This document shows positions 8,249 through 16,502 of a DNA stretch of 64,000 nt, one piece after another. Under the pieces are notes generated by a model that worked only from the letters and a program-made list of their open reading frames with translations, did no database searches and was not told the origin of the DNA. The stretch comes from Sarcina sp. DSM 11001 (GTDB lineage: Bacteria; Bacillota; Clostridia; Lachnospirales; Lachnospiraceae): positions 1 to 64,000 of the forward strand of contig NZ_FNFZ01000020.1 in the NCBI RefSeq assembly GCF_900101015.1. Direction: 5' to 3'. The position numbers were made by a program, and so were the translations under genes. The stretch's first letter is position 1, and the number at the start of each line of letters is the position of its first letter.

Positions 8249-9463
8249 ATGAAAAATTTATCCGCTAAAAAAACGGCTGCCCTTGTAATTGGCGCAGCAA
8301 TGTGCGCTGCAGGACTTGCGGCGTGGGTTTATCAGCTGGTTCAGGGTATGCATGTAACGAACCTTCGCAACAGCTTTACATGGGGACTGTACATGGGCAG
8401 CTTTGAGTTCTTCATCGCCATGGCTACAGGCGGGATCCTTGTGTTCTCCATGGCTTACCTTTGGAACATTGAAGTGCTTAAACCCTTTGTCAAGATCGCG
8501 GTCATCGGATCTCTTGCTTCTGTAGTCGCGGCAGGCGTCGCTATTTTTGAGGACCTCGGGGAGCCCTTTCATGCTCTGTACATGATCATTACCCCCAACG
8601 TGGGCTCCCCCCTCTTCTGGGACGTGATCATTCTGACCTTGTACGTCATAGTATGTGTTGTCGCGGTGCTGCTCACACTTCTTCCCGACACAAAGAAGAA
8701 TTTCCACAACCGGGGATACAGGATGACCAATGAAGAAAACTGCCGCAAATTTGCTTTTGCGGCCTTCCCGATGGCATTTCTGGTCAACATCGTCACGAGT
8801 TTTATGTTCGCGACGCAGAATACACGCGAGTGGTGGCACAGCGCGCTGATCCCGGTCAATGCCTGTGCGGAAGCCACGGCCGTGGGGCTGTCCTTTACGA
8901 TCCTCCTCTGTGCCCTGATGGTAAAACATGAAGTCTTCGTTGAGTACAGCGACGGAATCCGTCTGATGGCCCGTCTTGCGGCAGCGGCTATCGCGGCCTA
9001 CATCGTGATGTCCTTTATCGAGATCGTCCCGCTCGCGTGGAGCGGTACACAGGAGAGCAGCCACCTGCTTCATCTGATCTTCCACACCTACGGGCTGCTG
9101 TTCTGGCTTGAGATCCTCCTCCCGCTCCTGGCAATGATTCTGTTCCTGGTCGGCGGAGGGTTGGGCAAAGAGCTGGTCTCTGCTGCCAGTGTCCTGGTCA
9201 TTATCGGGATCTTCATCCAGCGGATGATGCTCCTTCTGCCTGCATTCAACTCCATTCCGCTCACATTGCCCGTGGCTGGAAAACTCTGGACCTTCCCTGT
9301 TGCAGTCGGTACTTTTACCGAGGGACAGGATGTGTTCGTACGCTTCTGGAATTACGTCCCGAGTGCCATCGAATGGATCGTCGGTATCCTGCCGGCAGGC
9401 CTCATCGTTTTCGTGATGGCAGCTGCGGCGGTTCTGTTCCGCCTGTATCCCGGAGAGGAGTGA
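8249..9463 (+). CDS. NrfD/PsrC-family quinone-interacting membrane anchor
   Basis: The 404-residue product has about nine to ten hydrophobic helices beginning at residue ~10 (AALVIGAAMCAAGLAAWVY). It is related to the NrfD/PsrC/DmsC anchors that exchange electrons with membrane quinones and hold the ferredoxin subunit. FTWGLYMGSFEFFIAMATGG and the FEDLGEPFHAL segment are typical of the NrfD branch. No heme-ligand pattern of a NarI or DdhC-type cytochrome b is evident. The start ATG has a strong aagggggg site. A type II catalytic subunit paired with an NrfD anchor instead of a heme b subunit is unusual. Confidence 0.85.
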   Translation: MKNLSAKKTAALVIGAAMCAAGLAAWVYQLVQGMHVTNLRNSFTWGLYMGSFEFFIAMATGGILVFSMAYLWNIEVLKPFVKIAVIGSLASVVAAGVAIFEDLGEPFHALYMIITPNVGSPLFWDVIILTLYVIVCVVAVLLTLLPDTKKNFHNRGYRMTNEENCRKFAFAAFPMAFLVNIVTSFMFATQNTREWWHSALIPVNACAEATAVGLSFTILLCALMVKHEVFVEYSDGIRLMARLAAAAIAAYIVMSFIEIVPLAWSGTQESSHLLHLIFHTYGLLFWLEILLPLLAMILFLVGGGLGKELVSAASVLVIIGIFIQRMMLLLPAFNSIPLTLPVAGKLWTFPVAVGTFTEGQDVFVRFWNYVPSAIEWIVGILPAGLIVFVMAAAAVLFRLYPGEE

Positions 9464-9467
9464 TTCC

Positions 9468-9872
9468 ATGGGACTTGGAGCGGGTGAACTGGTGCTGATC
9501 CTCGTGATCGCCTATGTGGTGGTCGGACCCGAGGATATGGCAAAGCTCGCGAGAACGCTTGCGAAGACGATCCGCCAATTCAAAAAGATGAGCGCGGATC
9601 TGAGCAGAGAGGTGGGCAGCGGTCTGCAGCTGCCCCCGGTATCCGACCTGACAGGTGAGGTCAGGGTTCCTTCCGCGTCGGACCTGACCGGAGAAATCAG
9701 GATCCCGTCCGTCCGGGAGATGATTTCGGATACGAAAAAAACAGGCGCAGAAAACAGCACTGTCAAAAATGACGCTGCGGGATCCGCTTCGGCGGATCTC
9801 GACAGCGTGCTCAAAGAGATTGAGAAGGTCGAAGCTGATCTGAGGGATACAGAGAGAAAACCGGCCGGATGA
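9468..9872 (+). CDS. TatA/TatB-like twin-arginine translocation protein
   Basis: The 134-residue protein begins with a short transmembrane helix (GELVLILVIAYVVVGPEDMAK), then an amphipathic helix (LARTLAKTIRQFKKM) and a polar tail. The GPE motif and tail length resemble TatB more than TatA. The tail holds an internal duplication, VSDLTGEVRVPS then ASDLTGEIRIPS. The gene starts 5 nt after the anchor gene, so it belongs to the enzyme operon. With TatA and TatC at 13714-14665 it would complete a Tat translocase serving the Tat-tagged catalytic subunit. Confidence 0.8.
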   Translation: MGLGAGELVLILVIAYVVVGPEDMAKLARTLAKTIRQFKKMSADLSREVGSGLQLPPVSDLTGEVRVPSASDLTGEIRIPSVREMISDTKKTGAENSTVKNDAAGSASADLDSVLKEIEKVEADLRDTERKPAG

Positions 9873-9915
9873 ATACGATAATTGAGGATCTACCAATTAA
9901 AGCAGGGATGAAACG

Positions 9916-9940
9916 GCTCACGGTGCACTGCACCGTGAGC
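9916..9940 (+). terminator. Perfect hairpin at end of the molybdoenzyme operon
   Basis: GCTCACGGTGCA (9916-9927) and TGCACCGTGAGC (9929-9940) form a near-continuous palindrome. The following T-tract is short (ttt), so it may be a weak or bidirectional terminator between this operon and the convergent polyferredoxin gene. Confidence 0.6.
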
Positions 9941-10032
9941 TTTGGACCAATAGGGGGATTTGATCGTCAGTTTTCACAGTGATTTTCACAGTGATCGGAA
10001 GAAAAGACCTGCAGATTATCGGAAACAGTGCC

Positions 10033-11172
10033 TTACACTGATTTAAGCTCGGCGCGGCAGCGGTCGCACAGATCTGAACCGGAGTCCGCGGGAATCGGCT
10101 CTCTGCAGCGGCTGCAGGACTTCGCGGCGACTGCGTGCAGGATGGGACGATCTACAGGATTTAAGCGTACAGGGGATGGCGCCAGCATGCCCTGCACCGG
10201 ACATACGCGGCTGCAGAGTCCGCACCCGGTGCACTTATGCGGAAGGAGAGCCATGTAGAACCTGGCCGATCCTTCGGGACCCGGGGCGCGCAGCAACGCC
10301 CCCGAAGGGCACATCCGCATACAGATTCCGCAGGCGGTGCAGGATGCGGAGAACTGCGGGACCGTCCAGCGCAGAGACGGGACAGGAGCACCCGATCCCG
10401 CTTTTACTGCCGGGTTTCCCGAGGGACCGGCAGATGGATCCTTGCGTTCCTCCAGAGCCTCCGGGTCTCCGGAATCCGTATAGAACTGCTTTACCCTGTA
10501 CAGCAGCAGCTGCCTCCACAGCGTTCCGTCGGGAACAGAATCCGGAGGGACGGGGAGAAGCGCGGAGGCCGTCCGCCCGGTGCGTCTGAGGGCCAGAGAC
10601 ATGGCTTCCCGGCGTGTATAGAGGCGGGAAGGAAGAGAAGCGGGATCCTGTGCGCAGTGGATCCTGCTGCGGTACATTTCGTCCCCAAGGAAGACACGAG
10701 TCTGTGCCAGAGTCTGATCCAGGGAACTGCGGCAGGTCTTTTTTTCACAATCCGGGCAGCTGCCGGTGACGATCGTGACGATGCCCTGCAGAGCCAGAAA
10801 ACAAAGAAGCTCCCAGGGAATCGCGCCGGGATTTTCAAGAGTAAGATCTGATACAGATCCGCTCTTACATGATATGATAATATCACCAGTACAATGTGAC
10901 GCGCAGGCGTACAGTTTCTCCGCCTGCAGACGGGCGGGCGAGACGGCCCGGGCGGGACATATGCTGACACAGAGACCGCAGTCAGTACATAAGTCCCAGT
11001 CCGTTTCCATACTGCCTGGATGAGGCATGGAAAAAACGTTTTCCGGACAAATATCTATACAGGCTGTGCAGGGGTGTCGTGTCTGCAGATGATTTAAACA
11101 GTGTTTTTCATTCAGAGAAGGATGGCTTTCAAAGACCAGTTTTCGAGTGAGGTATTCCTGCCAGAGAGACAT
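10033..11172 (-). CDS. Polyferredoxin-like electron-transfer protein with C-terminal zinc-ribbon-like motif
   Basis: The 379-residue product has four iron-sulfur patterns. Two are near the N-terminus (CTACIDICP, with extra Cys upstream, and CTDCGLCVSICP). Two lie in the last third (CTACGICMRMCP and CTGCGLCSRVCP). A final CSRC...CDRC pair looks like a small zinc ribbon or rubredoxin-like knuckle. The middle (~100-250) holds further cysteines (CPDCEKKTC) but no recognised catalytic domain. There is no signal peptide, so it is cytoplasmic. It is divergent from the histidine kinase gene and convergent with the molybdoenzyme operon. It may supply electrons, act in enzyme maturation, or sense redox state; I cannot choose between these. 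ATG 11172 has gaaagga upstream. Confidence 0.7.
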   Translation of the reverse strand: MSLWQEYLTRKLVFESHPSLNEKHCLNHLQTRHPCTACIDICPENVFSMPHPGSMETDWDLCTDCGLCVSICPARAVSPARLQAEKLYACASHCTGDIIISCKSGSVSDLTLENPGAIPWELLCFLALQGIVTIVTGSCPDCEKKTCRSSLDQTLAQTRVFLGDEMYRSRIHCAQDPASLPSRLYTRREAMSLALRRTGRTASALLPVPPDSVPDGTLWRQLLLYRVKQFYTDSGDPEALEERKDPSAGPSGNPAVKAGSGAPVPSLRWTVPQFSASCTACGICMRMCPSGALLRAPGPEGSARFYMALLPHKCTGCGLCSRVCPVQGMLAPSPVRLNPVDRPILHAVAAKSCSRCREPIPADSGSDLCDRCRAELKSV

Positions 11173-11308
11173 CAGTTATTCCTTTCAGTGGTGACCGGAT
11201 GTTTGTGCCGGAGCTTTTACAGTATAGCATATTTCAGGTGACAAGTCAGAACGGATCCGATGCGGAGAAGCGTTGTCTGCCTGGATTTCCATGTTGAGGA
11301 ATCAGAAG

Positions 11309-12496
11309 ATGAAAGACAATGAATGGAAAGAAGCGATTCACATACTGCGGAGGCAGGCCGGCTTTGATTTCGCCGGCATTGCCTCTGTGGTTCGGACCAA
11401 CAGAACGCTGCTGGTCTGGCGCGCAGCTTCGGGCAACAGGAACCGCAATTACCTGAAAATAGTCCTGGAACCCGGGAAGGGTATCGCGGGGGGTGTTTTT
11501 CAGCACAAAAAGACCATGATCGTGCAGGATGTGAAGGCATGCTATACCGAGAGCGAAATCGTACATTCGCCCATTCTTCTGGCGGAAGACCTGGGCAGCT
11601 TCACTGCATTTCCCCTTTGGAAAGATGAAGAAGTAAAAGGGGTCCTTCTGTTTGGAATGAGATGCGGGAACTGCCTGACCCGGGAGCGCTACAAACAGCT
11701 GGTGGATCTTTTACCGGACCGGCTGTGCGGAATGAAACTCTGTCCGGGACTCTATGATGATGCGCTGGAAAACAGCGCTCCGTTTAAGGAATATCGTGAA
11801 CTGCCAATCTACGAGCTGGTGGACATACCTGTGCGGGCGGCGCTCAGGGAGGAGCGGCACCGCATCGCAAGAGACCTCCATGACAGCGTGATCCAGAATC
11901 TTTTGGGGGTGCAGATGTTCCTTAGGACATTAAAATATGTCGAAAGCATGGATGAAATCAGAGAGGGACTTCTGACCGCGGATGATTCTCTGAGCCAGAT
12001 CCAGAAAGAACTGCGGGATATCCTGGTCAGCGTAAAGCCGGATATCGTTGAGAAACTGGGACTTCTGGAGGCATTCCGGAAACATATCCGGTTTCTGGAG
12101 GAGAGCTATCAGATCGATGTGGATTTCAGGCAGAATATCGGAGACCGCCGTTTCATGCCGGACATTGAGACGGTTTATTATAGGGTCGGTCAGGAGGCTA
12201 TGGCCAATGCCTGCAAATATGCCGGGGTTTCGGTTGTCAGGGCAGAACTGTTCCTGGAAGAGGAGCATATTCTGGTTCTCGAAATCTGCGATAACGGGAA
12301 AGGATTCGACTCGGAGAATATGCAGATCTCCGGCGGCGGTATGGGATTACCGGGCATGTATTACTGGGCCGCGAGTATAGGCGCTGTCCTGACTGTGCGG
12401 TCTGCCCCGGGCCTGGGGACGAGTGTCCGAATAGAGACGGAGGCCTTCCTTACGGACGGAGACCAGAGCGGTTTAGACGCGATACCTGAGAATTAA
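11309..12496 (+). CDS. Cytoplasmic GAF-domain sensor histidine kinase (NarX/NreB-like output)
   Basis: The 395-residue kinase has a GAF-like sensor domain (~1-150, with ASGNRNRNYLKIVLEPGKGI), a HisKA_3 dimerisation motif with phospho-His191 (RIARDLHDSVIQNLLG), and an HATPase domain (EAMANACKYAG; CDNGKGFD; GGGMGLPGMY). The start is uncertain: ATG 11309 has gagga 8 nt before it, while upstream ATG 11291 and TTG 11273 lack good sites. No transmembrane segment is seen, so it senses a cytoplasmic signal, perhaps redox or a small molecule bound by GAF. It pairs with the regulator at 12673 and sits inside the respiration island, which it probably controls. Confidence 0.85.
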   Translation: MKDNEWKEAIHILRRQAGFDFAGIASVVRTNRTLLVWRAASGNRNRNYLKIVLEPGKGIAGGVFQHKKTMIVQDVKACYTESEIVHSPILLAEDLGSFTAFPLWKDEEVKGVLLFGMRCGNCLTRERYKQLVDLLPDRLCGMKLCPGLYDDALENSAPFKEYRELPIYELVDIPVRAALREERHRIARDLHDSVIQNLLGVQMFLRTLKYVESMDEIREGLLTADDSLSQIQKELRDILVSVKPDIVEKLGLLEAFRKHIRFLEESYQIDVDFRQNIGDRRFMPDIETVYYRVGQEAMANACKYAGVSVVRAELFLEEEHILVLEICDNGKGFDSENMQISGGGMGLPGMYYWAASIGAVLTVRSAPGLGTSVRIETEAFLTDGDQSGLDAIPEN

Positions 12497-12512
12497 TGCC
12501 GCTGGCAACTCA

Positions 12513-12544
12513 TTGACCAGCCGTTGACCAGCCGTTGACCAGCC
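12513..12544 (+). repeat. Three tandem copies of an 11-bp unit
   Basis: TTGACCAGCCG occurs at 12513, 12524 and (last copy ending in CC) 12535. Each copy holds TTGACC, close to a -35 box. The array lies in the 176-nt gap between the kinase and regulator genes and might influence regulator expression (speculative). Confidence 0.7.
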
Positions 12545-12672
12545 TCGGAATAAGTGGCGTTTTCACGCGATGACAAGGCAGCGCGCAGTTTTTATCATAC
12601 ATGTTTGATGGCGCACGTCCATGGCTGCAGGCAGGATGCGCGGGCGAGTCTTGAATAGAAAGGGGAATAAGG

Positions 12673-13326
12673 ATGAGCAGCAGGATGATCCGCATAGTTC
12701 TTGCAGATGATCATACGATAGTCAGAAACGCATTGAAAATGCTGTTAAATCACCAACCGGATATAGAAGTGGTCGGAACCGCGGCAGACAGCCAGGAGGC
12801 TTATGAAGTGGTCTCCAGGCTCAAACCGGATATTGTCATGCTGGATATCAGTATGCCGCCGGGAGAGAGCGGCGTGATCGCCGCGGGAAGGATCCACTCC
12901 GACTTTCCTGAAGTAAAAATCATCATGCTCACCATGCATGCGGATAAGGAGTATCTGTTGTACACAGTACAGAACGGTGTCTCCGGATATCTGCTTAAAA
13001 ATGTGCCCGAGGAAGAACTGATTGAGGCAGTGCACACGGTTTACGCCGGCAGTGACTATATCAGTAAGGAGATGGTGCCCCACCTTGTGGACGGATTTGT
13101 CAACAGACACGAAGAGGGCAAATCGGGATATCTGACCCTGAGAGAAAGGGAACTGGAAGTGCTCACCCTTATAGCCAGGGGCTATGGGAATAAGGAGATT
13201 GGAGAAAAGCTCTTTATCTCCGTCAAAACGGTTGAGAGCTACCGGGCAAAGATCATGAATAAACTGGGCCTTCGCACCCGTGCGGAACTGGTCGATTATG
13301 CGCTTAAAAAGAAGCTGCTGCAGTAG
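12673..13326 (+). CDS. NarL/LuxR-family response regulator
   Basis: The 217-residue protein has a receiver domain with acidic pair Asp12-Asp13, phospho-acceptor Asp58 (IVMLDISMP) and the conserved Lys of LLKN. It also has a C-terminal LuxR-type HTH (LTLRERELEVLTLIARGYGN through VKTVESYRAKIMNKLGL). It is the partner of the kinase just upstream. The ribosome binding site is aaagggg. It likely regulates the molybdoenzyme operon and/or the downstream tat-fix-quinone genes, whose promoter regions lack good -35 boxes. Confidence 0.92.
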   Translation: MSSRMIRIVLADDHTIVRNALKMLLNHQPDIEVVGTAADSQEAYEVVSRLKPDIVMLDISMPPGESGVIAAGRIHSDFPEVKIIMLTMHADKEYLLYTVQNGVSGYLLKNVPEEELIEAVHTVYAGSDYISKEMVPHLVDGFVNRHEEGKSGYLTLRERELEVLTLIARGYGNKEIGEKLFISVKTVESYRAKIMNKLGLRTRAELVDYALKKKLLQ

Positions 13327-13449
13327 AGAAGCAGTTTCCGGAACTTCTCCTGTGCCGGGAGAGATTCCGGAGCTCCTGTCTGTACTAAATCTGCATTGAA
13401 AGCTCCTGTCTGCATTAAATCTCATTGAAATAAAGAACAGCCAAACTGA

Positions 13450-13493
13450 AGGGGATTCCCTCTCTAATTAGAGGGAATCCCCTGATATTTTTT
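13450..13493 (+). terminator. Strong intrinsic terminator after the two-component genes
   Basis: A perfect 14-bp stem (AGGGGATTCCCTCT at 13450-13463 with 13470-13483), a 6-nt loop and a downstream T-run (attttttg) end the kinase-regulator unit. It is the third terminator in 10 kb with a GGGGA(A)TTCCC core. Confidence 0.9.
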
Positions 13494-13713
13494 GAAATAG
13501 CTAAAAGGTATAATTAAAAACAGATATAGGACAGTTTTCGGGACAGCTTTCAGGGCGCGCGCGGAAAAAGAAAACGGCAGACTGCTCAAAAAAACCGACC
13601 TTGAAAATGGCTGTTTCTGACAGTGTGTATCGTTGTCCGGAACAGAGAGTCCGAAGTGTGTTTTACAGAAGGAAATCGCGGACAGGTGTGACTAAGCACG
13701 GGAGGAAACCGTA

Positions 13714-13899
13714 ATGCGGATAGGAAGCACAGAACTTATTTTGATCCTTATCATTGCGATCGCGCTGTTCGGAACGAGCCGAATCGCGGGAATCGGGAAG
13801 GCGATGGGAAAGAGTATCCGGGAATTTAAGGAAGAAGTAAACGCGGACGGGGATACCGGAAAGAAAAAAGAGAACAGTGAGTCCGATGGAAAAGCGTGA
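13714..13899 (+). CDS. tatA: TatA, twin-arginine translocase pore-forming subunit
   Basis: This 61-residue protein has the standard TatA order: a short N-terminal helix (GSTELILILIIAIALFGTSR), an amphipathic helix (IAGIGKAMGKSIREFKEEV) and a short charged tail. The start ATG 13714 follows gggaggaa. It overlaps the start of tatC by about 20 nt, so translation is likely coupled. A TATAAT at 13509-13514, just after the preceding terminator, is a possible -10 box, leaving a ~200-nt leader. Confidence 0.9.
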   Translation: MRIGSTELILILIIAIALFGTSRIAGIGKAMGKSIREFKEEVNADGDTGKKKENSESDGKA

Positions 13900-14665
13900 T
13901 CTTGTGCGTGTGGACCGACCGGCCGGGATCATCCCTGCGGAGGAGGAATCACTGGAGGCAATGCCTCTTCTGGAACACCTTCAGGCGTTGAGGAAGGTGC
14001 TGATCGTAAGCGTGGCGGCTGTTGTCATTGGTTTTCTGCTCGTCTTTTTTTTGTGGAGCAGCAGGCTGGTGCAATGGGTGTCGAAACCGTTGACGGACAG
14101 CGGGATCCAGTTGATCTATACCGAGGTTGCGGAGGCCTTCAGCGCCCAGACCAGACTTTCTCTTATCGCCGGGGCAGTGCTGGGAAGTCCTGTGGTATTC
14201 GGCTCGATCTGGTGGTTTGTGAGACCGGCTCTGCACAGAAGAGAGCGGACAGCGGCCCTGGCCTACCTCCTGACAGCATTGTTTCTGTTCATCCTGGGAG
14301 TGGTCTTCGCCTATAAATTTGTCTTTTTCCTGGCGGTGAACTTCTTTGTCACCATGGGAGACGGAATGGCCGCGCCCATGTTTTCCCTGGGGAAATATGT
14401 GAGCTTCCTCTTCGCGTTTCTGGTGCCCTTCGGAATCATGTTTGAACTGCCGGTCCTGGTGGTCTGGCTATCCAGACTGGGACTGATCTCGGCAAAACAG
14501 CTGGCTGGTGCGAGAAAATTCATTATTCTGGCAGTCTTTACAGTCGCAGCGGTCCTGACTCCTCCGGACGTCGTCTCCCAGTGTATGCTGGCGGGACCCC
14601 TTCTCGTCCTGTTTGAGATCAGCGTAGTGTGCGCCGGAATATTCGGGAAAAGGACAGAGGACTGA
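13877..14665 (+). CDS. tatC: TatC, twin-arginine translocase receptor subunit
   Basis: The product (262 residues from GTG 13877, or 259 from ATG 13886) has the six-helix TatC topology. MPLLEHLQALRKVLIVS before helix 1 matches the conserved cytoplasmic HLxELR-type segment, and LVPFGIMFELPVLVVWL is the conserved FExP region before helix 5. The start is ambiguous between GTG and ATG, both inside the tatA overlap. Anaerobic Clostridia often lack Tat; its presence beside a Tat-dependent molybdoenzyme suggests it is dedicated to this island. Confidence 0.92.
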   Translation: MSPMEKRDLVRVDRPAGIIPAEEESLEAMPLLEHLQALRKVLIVSVAAVVIGFLLVFFLWSSRLVQWVSKPLTDSGIQLIYTEVAEAFSAQTRLSLIAGAVLGSPVVFGSIWWFVRPALHRRERTAALAYLLTALFLFILGVVFAYKFVFFLAVNFFVTMGDGMAAPMFSLGKYVSFLFAFLVPFGIMFELPVLVVWLSRLGLISAKQLAGARKFIILAVFTVAAVLTPPDVVSQCMLAGPLLVLFEISVVCAGIFGKRTED

Positions 14666-14869
14666 TAAACGATTCGATCATCACCGGTGCTTCCTGTGCC
14701 CCGCGCGCGGGCTGAATCTGACAGACCTTCGGGGTGTGGGACTTTTACAGTAAGGCACTGTTCCTTAATCATTTCTGAAAATAATCTGCAGCTTTCGGAA
14801 GTTATTTGCGGACAGTGTCCAGGGAAACTGTTAACCAGATGCACGATGCTAATAAAGAAAGGGGAGAAT

Positions 14870-16162
14870 ATGGCAGAGGAAAAATTTGACGTCATAATCG
14901 TGGGAGGAGGCATTACGGGATGTGTAGCCGCTTACCTTCTTGCTCAGGCGGAAATGGAAGTTCTGGTCGTCGAACGCGCGGAAGAAGCGGGACAGAAAGC
15001 CGTAACCGGAGGACGCATGTACGGACATGCCATGGAGAAAATTTTCCCCGGATTTGCCGAGGAGGCTCCGGTGGAACGCAAGATCGTCCGTGAGAGGATT
15101 TCCTTCCTTGCGGAAGAGACAGCTACAACACTCGAATATGATGATGAAGAGATGCGCAAGCCGGAGAAGGCAAGCTATTCAATCCTTCGCGCGAATCTGG
15201 ATCCCTGGCTCACAGAGAAGGCTGAGGAGGCCGGGGCCATGTTCATCCATGGGATCCGTGTGGATAAGGTGATCACTGACGAGAGCGGCAAGGCTGTCGG
15301 TGTACTGGCCGGTGAAGAGGAGATGTACGCGGACTGCATTCTTCTGGCAGACGGTGTCAACTCCCTGCTCGCCCAGCAGCTGGGCCTGAAAAAAGAGCTT
15401 GAGCCCAAACAGGTCGCTGTCGGTGTCAAAGAAGTCATCCGTTTCGGTGAGGAAGAGATCAACAGGCGCTTCGGGGTGAAGGACGGCGAAGGCCTTGCAT
15501 GGCTGTTCGCAGGCGATGTCACCAACGGTGCTGTCGGCGGCGGCTTCCTCTACACGGATAAGGACAGCGTTTCCGTCGGTATCGTCGAGACGATCGCGGA
15601 GATCGGTTATGGCGGCGTCGCTCCCAGAGATATGATCGACCGTCTTAAAAACCATCCCGCTGTCAGGGACTATCTCACCGGCGGAGAGCTTCAGGAATAC
15701 TCCGCGCACCTGGTCACTGAAGGCGGCTACGACATGATCCCCCAGCTGTACAGCGACGGCGTGATCGTGGCAGGCGACGCGGCAGCTCTTGTTATGAACC
15801 TTGGCTTCACGATCCGCGGCATGGACCTCTGCACAGAATCCGCCCGTCTTGCAGCCGAGACCATTATTGCAGCCAAGGAAAAAGGCGATTACAGTAAGGC
15901 TTCCCTGTCCCTGTATGAGAAGAAGCTGAACGAGAGCTTTATTGTAAAAGACATGAAACACTATCGCAAGATGCCGGCGTTTATTGACAATCACCGCATC
16001 TTTGAGCAGTATCCCGGCATGATGGAAGATATTATGAAGGGACTGTGGCTGGTAGACGGCTCCAATCCCAGGAAATTTATGAAGACGGCAATGGGCGCAG
16101 TGAAGAAGGTCGGCATCTTCAAGCTTCTGGGAGATGTCAGAAAGGCTATGGGTGCACTCTGA
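14870..16162 (+). CDS. fixC: FixC-family electron transfer flavoprotein:quinone oxidoreductase
   Basis: The 430-residue flavoprotein opens with an FAD-binding Rossmann motif (DVIIVGGGITGCVAAYLLAQ) and has the second FAD contact near GVIVAGDAAALVMN. This is the FixC/ETF-QO relative of geranylgeranyl-reductase-type flavoproteins, which moves electrons from an ETF to quinone. ATG 14870, with gaaagggg upstream, is the evident start; upstream in-frame codons lack a site. It overlaps the ferredoxin-like gene by one base (TGATG). No ETF alpha/beta genes (FixB/FixA) are in the window. Here it may connect an ETF encoded elsewhere to the island's quinone pool. Confidence 0.88.
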   Translation: MAEEKFDVIIVGGGITGCVAAYLLAQAEMEVLVVERAEEAGQKAVTGGRMYGHAMEKIFPGFAEEAPVERKIVRERISFLAEETATTLEYDDEEMRKPEKASYSILRANLDPWLTEKAEEAGAMFIHGIRVDKVITDESGKAVGVLAGEEEMYADCILLADGVNSLLAQQLGLKKELEPKQVAVGVKEVIRFGEEEINRRFGVKDGEGLAWLFAGDVTNGAVGGGFLYTDKDSVSVGIVETIAEIGYGGVAPRDMIDRLKNHPAVRDYLTGGELQEYSAHLVTEGGYDMIPQLYSDGVIVAGDAAALVMNLGFTIRGMDLCTESARLAAETIIAAKEKGDYSKASLSLYEKKLNESFIVKDMKHYRKMPAFIDNHRIFEQYPGMMEDIMKGLWLVDGSNPRKFMKTAMGAVKKVGIFKLLGDVRKAMGAL

Positions 16163-16446
16163 TGGCAATGACAATTGAAGATAAACTTGGATTGAATCGT
16201 TTTAATGTGGATAACAGTTACGCTCATATTCATATCAAAGAGAACTGCCCCGACCAGAAACTGGTCGAAAGGCTGATCATGGCGTGCCCCGCCAAGCTCT
16301 ACAGACAGCGTGAGGACGGGAGCGTTGAATTCAGCTACGAAGGCTGTCTGGAGTGCGGTACATGTCGTGTCCTCACTCATGACAGAATCGTCGAGTCCTG
16401 GAATCACCCCATGGGAGGCATGGGTGTGGCTTTCCGCAAGGGCTGA
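16162..16446 (+). CDS. fixX: FixX-like ferredoxin
   Basis: The 94-residue protein has the FixX pattern: a conserved N-terminal part (HIHIKENC), ACPAKLY, and one full cysteine group CLECGTC, enough for a single [4Fe-4S] cluster. ATG 16162 overlaps the fixC stop by one base, implying coupled translation. FixX completes FixC, since ETF-QO in other organisms contains both parts in one chain. Confidence 0.9.
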   Translation: MAMTIEDKLGLNRFNVDNSYAHIHIKENCPDQKLVERLIMACPAKLYRQREDGSVEFSYEGCLECGTCRVLTHDRIVESWNHPMGGMGVAFRKG

Positions 16447-16502
16447 TCACAGATTTCCTTATAGTGCCGCATGAGCGGCATCCGCAGGCGGAGGTTTTGC
16501 CT

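Noticed and set aside
8258-9469. 403-residue minus-strand frame opposite the NrfD gene
   Set aside because: The translation is hydrophilic and His/Gln/Asp-rich, the expected complement of a membrane protein, with no motif or ribosome binding site.
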